Assembly (NCBI GenBank): GCA_903848435.1
Contig: CAINGG010000502.1
Coordinates: 1 to 6,805, forward strand
Direction of reading: 5' to 3'
DNA length: 6,805 nucleotides
Origin: an uncultured Actinomycetes bacterium
GTDB taxonomy: Bacteria > Actinomycetota > Actinomycetes > S36-B12
How positions within the stretch are numbered: the first letter of the stretch is position 1; every line of letters begins with the position of its first letter. Positions 1-5,553 of this stretch are shown piece by piece. The notes beneath the pieces are model-generated. The model was not told where the DNA came from and ran no database searches. It worked only from the letters and a program-made list of their open reading frames with translations. The translations under genes and the position numbers were made by a program.

Positions 1-731
1 CGCCGGTCATCGGTCACGGTCATGCCCGTATTGGGTACCCCGCCTTGGATGACAGCGGCGGTGACGTAGGCGGGACCCGCAGCGTCCTGCCCGTCGACCG
101 GCCTGGGGATCGCCAGGCCGGCGACCGCGAGGACGACAAGACCGCCGACGCCCGCGGCTATCCAGCGACCACGGTCGGTGCCCTGGCCGACCACGGTCAC
201 GACGATGAAGGCCACGAGAGCGCCCGCCAAGGCCGTGGCGAACGTGACCAGTGCGGCCCCACCGATGGCGGCCCAGGGGGTCAGCGTCGTTGCGGTCTGC
301 GCAAAGGCCAGGCGACCCCACGGAAAGCCACCGATCGGGATCCGATCACGCAGGGCTTCCTGGGCCACCCAGAGACAGGCGACCCACAGCGGCCACCACC
401 GCATGCGAGTGACGAGGGCCGAACCCCAGCCGAGCAGCGCCATCCAGCCGGCGCACAGAGCGACCAGAAGGATCCACGCATCCGTGCCGACGACCGACAG
501 CCAGCGGAGCATGATGCCGAAGCACACGGCACCCTGCAGCAGGCCGAGGATCGCGCCCCATCCGGCACGGGCTCGGAATGTGGAGAGCGCCAGCAGCGCC
601 ACCGCGGGGGGTGCGAGGAGCGACGCACCGACAGGTGGGAAGGCGAGGGCAAGGAGGACTCCTGACGACAGGGCGAAGACGAAACGGGCCCATCCGGGGA
701 TTGACATACCGGTAGGACGCAGCGAGGTCAC
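1..731 (-). CDS. lnt: Apolipoprotein N-acyltransferase, N-terminal part (cut by left window edge)
   Basis: Lnt is an inner-membrane enzyme that transfers an acyl chain from a phospholipid to the N-terminal cysteine of lipoproteins, the last step of lipoprotein maturation. The visible 243 residues are mostly hydrophobic, with apparent membrane segments near residues 15-34, 36-51, 58-80, 86-108, 112-126, 150-182 and 190-208. The family hallmark GGFPWGRLAFAQ lies at 134-145. The run AAVIQGGVPN at 225-234 matches the start of the carbon-nitrogen hydrolase domain. The catalytic Glu-Lys-Cys lie beyond the edge and cannot be checked. I chose the GTG at 731: it overlaps the stop of the amidohydrolase as GTGA and has GGGAG seven bases upstream. 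The in-frame ATG at 707 has no such site. In many actinomycetes lnt is followed by, or fused to, a polyprenol-phosphate mannosyltransferase (ppm1); whether that holds here lies outside the window. Confidence 0.9.
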   Translation of the reverse strand, partial: MTSLRPTGMSIPGWARFVFALSSGVLLALAFPPVGASLLAPPAVALLALSTFRARAGWGAILGLLQGAVCFGIMLRWLSVVGTDAWILLVALCAGWMALLGWGSALVTRMRWWPLWVACLWVAQEALRDRIPIGGFPWGRLAFAQTATTLTPWAAIGGAALVTFATALAGALVAFIVVTVVGQGTDRGRWIAAGVGGLVVLAVAGLAIPRPVDGQDAAGPAYVTAAVIQGGVPNTGMTVTDDR

Positions 732-2326
732 CCGAGCGCTCCCGCGTCGAAGATGACCGTGCCCGCGCGCACCGTCCGCCAGCACGCGGGCACGTCTGTC
801 CCGGGCGACAGATCGGGCAGGCCCGGCGTACCCGACCTCGGATCGGTGCTCCACGCCGCGATCCGCCGGTCCGGCGCCTGCACGACCAGGTCGACCGGCT
901 GCCACACGGCGTAGGTGGCGGGAGTGCCGACCTCCAGCACCCCCGGCTCGCGCCCCTCGTCGCCCGCCGCGCGGCGTCCCCCGCGGGTGTGGGCGGCAAA
1001 GGCGGCCCGCACGCTGATCCGATGTGCCGGAGTGCGATGGAAGGCCGCCGCCCGCACGGATCCCCACGGGTCGAGGGGCGTCACCGGTGCGTCCGACCCG
1101 ATGGCAAGGGTGACGCCCGCCGCGGCCATGGCGGCGTAGGGATTGAGTGCACAGGCGCGGTCGATCCCCAGTCGCGCCGCGTACATACCCGCTTCACCGC
1201 CCCACGCAGCATCGAATGCTGGTTGCACGCTCGCAACGATGCCCAGTGATGCCATGGCGTCGATCTGGCTGGCATCCGGCATCTCGACGTGCTCAAGTCG
1301 ATGCCGGCTCCGTGCGACCAACTCGGCACCGAGTTCGTCGGCGGCTGACACGAAGCCCTTCAGGATGATGTCGTGGCCGCCGTCGCCGATGACATGGAAG
1401 CCCGCTTGCAGGCCATAGCGCGTGGCCTGGATGACGTGACGCCGCACCTCCTCGACGTCGAGGTACGCACGGCCGATGGATGGGTCATCGGCGTAAGCCT
1501 GGCGCAGGCATGCCGTGTGGGAACCCAGTGACCCATCCACGAAGAGGTCGCCGGCGGCTCCGCGCGCGCCGAGGCTTGCCGCCCTCTCATGGCCATCGAG
1601 CTCGCCCCAGTAGCCGACCACCTCGGGCATGCTCGATTCCCGGCCGAGGGCAAGCAGCTCGACGAGATCGGCTTCGCTGCTGATCGTCGGGCCGGCCATC
1701 TCGTGCACCGAGGCGATGCCCAGGGAGGAGGCACGCTCCAGCGTGGCCCGCTGTGCCCGTGCCCGTTGGGCAAGGGTCAGACTGCCCAGGGCGCTTTCGC
1801 GCACGCGGTGGTGCGCGGCGGCGGCCAGCGGCCCGACGGGGTCGAACCCGGGCAGGGTCACCAGATCGTCATGCTGACGCCGCAAGGCCGACGACACGAC
1901 CGCTGAGTGCACGTCGATGCGGCTGAGGTAGACCGAGCGCTCGCCCACCACGGCATCGATGTCATCGGTGGTGGGTGCCCGACCCTCGGGCCAGTGCGTC
2001 TCGTCCCAGCCGTGCCCGATGAGAATGCCCTCCTCGTCGCCGTGACGACCCAGTCGATCAAGCATCTCTGCCAGGCTCGCGCAGCCGGTGAGGTCCAGTC
2101 CGGTCAGGAGCAGCCCGGTCGCGGTGGCATGCACGTGGGCATCGACGAATGCTGGCGTCACCAGGGCGCCACGCAGGTCCACCACATCGCGCGCATCCGC
2201 ACGATAGATCGATGCACCGGCGTCGTCGCCGATCCAGGCCACCTGGCCGTCGACGACCAGCATGGCTGTCGCAAATGGATTGCTGGCGCTGTGGATGACT
2301 CCGCCGACAAGGAGTTGGCTCACCAT
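728..2326 (-). CDS. YtcJ-like metal-dependent amidohydrolase (Amidohydro_3 family)
   Basis: This is a 532-residue cytosolic amidohydrolase of the YtcJ/NfdA group, enzymes that hydrolyse amide or related C-N bonds; the substrate is unknown. The N-terminus (about 1-58) and C-terminus (about 465-530) form the usual beta-sandwich around a metal-binding barrel. Visible metal-site motifs are VDAHVH (H64, H66), GFHVIGDGG (H311), RHRLEHVE (H346) and IGSDAPVTPLDPWGSV (D412). The family signature FVDGSLGSHTA is at 262-272. The position four residues before D264, where I recall a lysine in many relatives (VKIFADGS-like), is an aspartate, D260. The ATG at 2326 follows the acyl-CoA dehydrogenase stop by 5 bases. 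A GTG is the next codon and could also serve; neither has a strong ribosome site. The 3' end overlaps lnt by GTGA. Family assignment is secure. It could be an N-acyl or formamide hydrolase, but nothing in the sequence settles this. Confidence 0.9.
   Translation of the reverse strand: MVSQLLVGGVIHSASNPFATAMLVVDGQVAWIGDDAGASIYRADARDVVDLRGALVTPAFVDAHVHATATGLLLTGLDLTGCASLAEMLDRLGRHGDEEGILIGHGWDETHWPEGRAPTTDDIDAVVGERSVYLSRIDVHSAVVSSALRRQHDDLVTLPGFDPVGPLAAAAHHRVRESALGSLTLAQRARAQRATLERASSLGIASVHEMAGPTISSEADLVELLALGRESSMPEVVGYWGELDGHERAASLGARGAAGDLFVDGSLGSHTACLRQAYADDPSIGRAYLDVEEVRRHVIQATRYGLQAGFHVIGDGGHDIILKGFVSAADELGAELVARSRHRLEHVEMPDASQIDAMASLGIVASVQPAFDAAWGGEAGMYAARLGIDRACALNPYAAMAAAGVTLAIGSDAPVTPLDPWGSVRAAAFHRTPAHRISVRAAFAAHTRGGRRAAGDEGREPGVLEVGTPATYAVWQPVDLVVQAPDRRIAAWSTDPRSGTPGLPDLSPGTDVPACWRTVRAGTVIFDAGALG
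739..743 (-). promoter_or_regulatory. Ribosome binding site of lnt
   Basis: GGGAG on the minus strand, inside the last codons of the amidohydrolase gene, sits 7 bases before the GTG at 731. It decides that start over the ATG at 707 and indicates that lnt is translated by coupling to the gene before it. Confidence 0.65.
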
Positions 2327-2331
2327 CCGCG

Positions 2332-3483
2332 CTACCGGGTGAGGTCCCTGCCGATGACCATCCGTTGCACCTGATTGGTGCCCTCGACGATCTGCAGCAC
2401 CTTGGCTTCGCGGAAGTAACGCTCCACGGGGAAGTCGCGGGTGTAGCCGTAGCCACCGTGAACCTGCACCGCGTCGGTCGTGACGCGCATCGCGGCGTCA
2501 GTGGCAAAGAGCTTGGCCATGGCCGCGTCACGGGTGTAGGACAGGCCGGCGTCCTTGCGGCGGGCAGCCTGCAGATAGAGAGCCCGTGCGGCCGACACCT
2601 GCGTCGCCATGTCGGCGAGCATGAACGAGATGCCCTGAAACTCGGCGATCGGCCGACCGAACTGCTGCCGCTCGCGTGCGTAGGCAACGGCGGCATCGAG
2701 CGCTGCCTGGGCGAGTCCCACCGCACAGGCAGCGATACCCAGACGTCCGGCATCGAGCGCGGACAGGGCAATCGCAAAACCCGTGCCCTCCTCGCCGATC
2801 CTGCGGTCGAGGGGAACTCGAACCTTGTCGAGGATCATGGCCGCCGTCTGCGAGGCCGTGGCACCCATCTTGCGCTCGGGGGGCGCGCTCGACAGGCCCT
2901 CGGAGTCGGCGGGGACGAGCAGGCAGGTGATGCCCCGGTGACCGTCATCGGATGTGCGCGTCATGACGGAGTAGAAGTCGGCCACTCCCCCGTGGGTAAT
3001 CCATGCCTTCGTGCCGGTGACCACGTAGTCGTCACCATCTCGGGCAGCGCGGGTGACGAGTCCGGCCGCATCCGACCCGGACTGCGGTTCAGAGAGGCAG
3101 TAGGCACCCAGGGTTTCTCCCGACAGCATGTAGGGCAGCCACTGCTCCTTCTGCGCGCGTGTACCGGCGGTTGCCATGGGATAGCTCGCCAGGCCATGGA
3201 CGCTCACGCTGATGCCGACCGACAACCATGCCCGGGCGAGCTCCTCGAGCACCTGTAGGTAGACCTCGTAGGGCTGACCGCCTCCGCCGAATTCCTCATC
3301 GAAGGGCAGTGACAGCAGGCCCGCCTGGCCGAGCGTGCGCAAGACATCACGCGGGAAACGACCGGCTTCCTCATCGGCCACGACCCGCGGGGCGAGCTCA
3401 CCGGCAGCGATCTCGCGCGTGAGGCCAAGAAGGTCGGCTGCCTCCGGTGTTGGGAGAGCGCGCTCGACGAGCGTGTCGGTCAC
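2332..3483 (-). CDS. Acyl-CoA dehydrogenase (FAD-dependent)
   Basis: The enzyme oxidises an acyl-CoA thioester to the trans-2-enoyl-CoA, passing electrons through FAD to electron-transfer flavoprotein. At 383 residues it has the usual length of the short/medium-chain ACAD family. Visible features are the N-terminal helical domain (about 10-125), the signature YCLSEPQSGSDAAG (128-141) that contacts FAD and substrate, the TGTKAWITHGG turn (156-166), the C-terminal helical domain with RQQFGRPIAEFQ (272-283), the FAD-binding QVHGGYGYTRDFPVER (340-355), and IVEGTNQVQR (365-374) whose E367 aligns with the catalytic base of MCAD-type enzymes. The start is the GTG at 3483: it overlaps the peptidase stop as GTGA and gives an N-terminus of family length. 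The open frame continues upstream to 3768, but only as a shadow of the peptidase gene. The stop is TAG, with the amidohydrolase 5 bases on. Chain length and branch specificity cannot be read; branched or short-chain acyl-CoA from amino-acid breakdown is a plausible inference. Confidence 0.92.
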   Translation of the reverse strand: MTDTLVERALPTPEAADLLGLTREIAAGELAPRVVADEEAGRFPRDVLRTLGQAGLLSLPFDEEFGGGGQPYEVYLQVLEELARAWLSVGISVSVHGLASYPMATAGTRAQKEQWLPYMLSGETLGAYCLSEPQSGSDAAGLVTRAARDGDDYVVTGTKAWITHGGVADFYSVMTRTSDDGHRGITCLLVPADSEGLSSAPPERKMGATASQTAAMILDKVRVPLDRRIGEEGTGFAIALSALDAGRLGIAACAVGLAQAALDAAVAYARERQQFGRPIAEFQGISFMLADMATQVSAARALYLQAARRKDAGLSYTRDAAMAKLFATDAAMRVTTDAVQVHGGYGYTRDFPVERYFREAKVLQIVEGTNQVQRMVIGRDLTR

Positions 3484-4589
3484 GGCTCGACCATGACGAG
3501 GTCGCGGGGACGGCGATTGAGGACGATAGGCCCGTCTGCTCCGCACACAACGATGTCCTCGATTCGGGCACCGTAGGCGCCCGGGATGTAGAAGCCAGGC
3601 TCGATGCTGAACGCCATGCCCTCCTCCAGTCCCAGGGCATTGCCCTCCACGATGTAGGGCTCCTCGTGCGTCTCCAAGCCAATGCCGTGCCCGGTGCGGT
3701 GAATGAAGAAGTCCCCCAGGCCGGCAGCGCCCAGGGAGTCTCGCGCTACTTCGTCGACGCGCTCGCACGGGACACCGGGGCGTACCACCTCGGTGGCAGC
3801 CGCCTGGGCCGCCTGGAGAGCGGCATAGGCGGCGAGATACTCGCCCCCAGGATCACCCAGCGCGTAGGTGCGCGTCTCGTCGCTGCAGTAGCCCTGGTGC
3901 GTCGTCCCACCGATATCGACGACGATCGCATCGCCGGCCTGCAGCGCCCTATCGGATGTCTCGTGGTGCGGGCTCGCACCGTTGGGCCCCGAGGCCACGA
4001 TGACGAAGTCCGCGCGCACATGGCCTTCCGCCACGATGAGTTCGGCGATGTCTCGGCCCACCTCACGTTCGGTGCGCCCCACTGCAAGCAGCGCCGGCAC
4101 AGAGGCATGCACGCGATCGATCGCGTCTGCCGCATCCTGCAGTGCGGCGACCTCTGCCGGGCTCTTGCGCATGCGCATCTCGTTGATGACCCGTCCGGCG
4201 GTCACCTGATCGACCCCGGGCATGGCCGCGCGAAGTGCCAGCACCTTGGAGGCCCACATGTGGTCGGCGAGACCGACCGACCGGGCGCCCGCCACGAGCC
4301 CTCCGACCAGGGCATAGGGGTCCTCGGTCTCCTGCCAGGTCGCGATGGCGATGCCCAGTCCGCCGGCGGGACTCGCCTCGGCGGCCGCGCGCTCCAGGGC
4401 GGGCGCCACCAGGGTGGGATCGCCGCCGGGACGGATGACCAGGCAGGTGAGGCGCTCGAGCGGTACGGCGTCGTAGCCCACGAGGTAGCGCAGGTCGGGA
4501 CCCGGGGTGATGAGCAGCGCGTCCAGACCGGCCCGCCCCGCCCCGGCCGAGGCCGCTGCGAGCCGTGCGGAGAAGTCAACGGGATGCAT
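3480..4589 (-). CDS. M24 family metallopeptidase (Xaa-Pro dipeptidase / aminopeptidase, PepE-like)
   Basis: A 369-residue cytosolic 'pita-bread' peptidase that probably removes N-terminal residues ahead of proline or splits Xaa-Pro dipeptides. The N-terminal creatinase-like domain covers about 1-130 (TPGPDLRYLVGYDAVPLERL at 28-47) and the catalytic domain about 135-369. All five dinuclear-metal ligands are present: D225 (VVDIGG), D237 (SDETRT), H301 (TGHGIG), E330 (SIEPGFY) and E344 (RIED). H208/H209 in SPHHETSDR match the conserved substrate-side histidine region. I recall that M. tuberculosis PepE (Rv2089c) is a similar protein also beside a 5'-3' exonuclease gene. It is first in a probable four-gene minus-strand operon and diverges from the exonuclease gene. 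No ribosome site is visible before the ATG at 4589, but a TACGGT box six bases upstream fits a leaderless start. Prolidase versus aminopeptidase P activity cannot be decided from sequence alone. Confidence 0.9.
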   Translation of the reverse strand: MHPVDFSARLAAASAGAGRAGLDALLITPGPDLRYLVGYDAVPLERLTCLVIRPGGDPTLVAPALERAAAEASPAGGLGIAIATWQETEDPYALVGGLVAGARSVGLADHMWASKVLALRAAMPGVDQVTAGRVINEMRMRKSPAEVAALQDAADAIDRVHASVPALLAVGRTEREVGRDIAELIVAEGHVRADFVIVASGPNGASPHHETSDRALQAGDAIVVDIGGTTHQGYCSDETRTYALGDPGGEYLAAYAALQAAQAAATEVVRPGVPCERVDEVARDSLGAAGLGDFFIHRTGHGIGLETHEEPYIVEGNALGLEEGMAFSIEPGFYIPGAYGARIEDIVVCGADGPIVLNRRPRDLVMVEP

Positions 4590-4601
4590 GCGGCAACCGT
4601 A
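4589..4601 (-). promoter_or_regulatory. Predicted -10 box and leaderless transcription start of the M24 peptidase operon
   Basis: On the minus strand TACGGT (4601-4596) fits the actinobacterial TANNNT -10 pattern and is followed by six bases, then ATG at 4589. That spacing puts the transcription start on the A of the start codon, as in leaderless mRNAs common in Actinomycetota. The absence of any Shine-Dalgarno sequence before this ATG agrees. No -35 box is recognisable in the GC-rich run upstream. Confidence 0.45.
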
Positions 4602-4644
4602 CCCCGCACCAGCCGCGGCCGCGGTGCGTGCGGGACCATGGGTC
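4590..4644. other. Divergent intergenic region between peptidase and exonuclease genes
   Basis: About 55 bases separate the two divergent genes if the exonuclease starts at the GTG at 4645. The region holds the predicted peptidase -10 box (4596-4601), a 12-base perfect palindrome CCGCGGCCGCGG (4613-4624) and a purine run GCGGGA (4630-4635) that can act as the exonuclease ribosome site. I see no clear -10 element for the plus strand. If the exonuclease instead starts at the ATG at 4588, the region is coding and there is no gap. Confidence 0.5.
4630..4635 (+). promoter_or_regulatory. Ribosome binding site of the exonuclease
   Basis: GCGGGA ends 9 bases before the GTG at 4645. Together with the family's typical N-terminus it favours that start over the ATG at 4588 and the GTG at 4624, neither of which has a comparable site. 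Confidence 0.4.
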
Positions 4645-5553
4645 GTGGCCGCCCTGCTCCTGGACAGCGCCTCGCTGTACTACCGCGCGTACTTCGCGCT
4701 GCCCGAGACGATCGTGGGTCCCGATGGTGCGCCCGTCAACGCCGTGCGCGGCTTCCTTGAGACGGTGGGGGCCCTGGTGCGCGACCGTGGATCCCAGCGC
4801 GTGGTGGCCTGCTGGGACGACGACTGGCGGCCGCAATGGCGAGTCGACCTCCTGCCGTCCTACAAGACCCATCGTCTACTCGAAGACAGCGACACCGACG
4901 AGGAGGAGGTACCCGACACTCTCGGACCGCAGGTCGACATCCTGCGTGACCTGCTCCCCCGGCTCGGGATCCCGGTCATCGGCGACGAGGGCTTTGAGGC
5001 GGATGACGTGATCGCAGGTTTCGCCCACCACCTGCGCGGACCCGTCGACATCGCCTCGGGTGATCGCGACCTCGTCCAACTAGTGGATGACCGCGTCACG
5101 CTCCTCTACACCGGAGGCACGTCGGCCAGTCGGGGTGGGAAGCCCTGGCAGGTGCTGACACCCGCCAGCACCGAGGAGCGCTTCGGGGTCGCCCCCCGGC
5201 TCTACGCCGACCTCGCGATCCTGCGCGGCGATCCCAGCGACGGCCTGCCCGGTGTGCGCGGCATCGGCGAGAAGACGGCGGCTGCCTTGGTGAGTGCCTT
5301 CGGTGACGTGGAAGCGATCATCGCGGCAGCGGGCGATCCGGGCACCGGCAAGCCCATGACGCCCGCCGTTCGCGATCGCATCCTGCAGGCGCAGGATGAC
5401 ATCCGCCGCGCCGAGCAGGTCGTGCGACTGCGACCCGATCCACGCTGGAAGAGCCATCCCATCGATGCCGCTGCCGCCGCTGACGCGATCGACGTCGCTG
5501 AGTCCTACGGGGTCGGGCCCGCAGCCCGGCGACTGCTCGACATCATCAGGTGA
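4645..5553 (+). CDS. 5'-3' exonuclease (FEN family, stand-alone Pol I N-terminal-type domain)
   Basis: A 302-residue structure-specific 5' nuclease of the type fused to DNA polymerase I but here without a polymerase domain; it should trim 5' flaps or RNA primers. Metal-binding acidic residues are in place: D7 (LLLDSASLYYRAY), D58-D60 (CWDDDW), E118/D120/D121 (FEADDVIAGFA), D140/D142 (SGDRDLVQLV) and D196/D199. The last two lie in the helix-three-turn-helix motif at 194-212 (RGDPSDGLPGVRGIGEKTA), which grips duplex DNA. YKTHR at 73-77 gives the helical-arch lysine, followed by an acidic stretch (80-91). The start is uncertain: the GTG at 4645 has a ribosome site and puts LLLDSASLYYRAY at the N-terminus as in the family, while the ATG at 4588 would add 19 low-complexity residues. 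The gene diverges from the peptidase and its 3' end overlaps that of helY by 8 bases. I recall that M. tuberculosis Rv2090 is a similar protein near helY. Confidence 0.9.
   Translation: MAALLLDSASLYYRAYFALPETIVGPDGAPVNAVRGFLETVGALVRDRGSQRVVACWDDDWRPQWRVDLLPSYKTHRLLEDSDTDEEEVPDTLGPQVDILRDLLPRLGIPVIGDEGFEADDVIAGFAHHLRGPVDIASGDRDLVQLVDDRVTLLYTGGTSASRGGKPWQVLTPASTEERFGVAPRLYADLAILRGDPSDGLPGVRGIGEKTAAALVSAFGDVEAIIAAAGDPGTGKPMTPAVRDRILQAQDDIRRAEQVVRLRPDPRWKSHPIDAAAAADAIDVAESYGVGPAARRLLDIIR

Noticed and set aside
45..756. Plus-strand open frames opposite lnt
   Set aside because: Their translations are low-complexity and charged without family signals, while the minus strand codes the Lnt membrane segments and FPWGRLAFAQ.
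346..999. Minus-strand open frame spanning the amidohydrolase/lnt junction
   Set aside because: It is out of frame with both recognised proteins and its product is Arg/Pro/Cys-rich, a typical shadow frame.
3484..3768. N-terminal extension of the acyl-CoA dehydrogenase
   Set aside because: The extra residues are Arg/Pro/Gly-rich and overlap the peptidase in another frame; the family N-terminus begins at the GTG at 3483.
4507..4587. Exonuclease start at the ATG at 4507
   Set aside because: It would put about 80 bases of the gene antisense to the peptidase N-terminus and add residues unlike any 5' nuclease N-terminus.
3447..4760. Long plus-strand open frame (437 codons) opposite the peptidase gene
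   Set aside because: It is antisense to a peptidase with all five metal ligands intact. Its translation shows no family motif, and long antisense frames are normal in DNA this rich in G+C.
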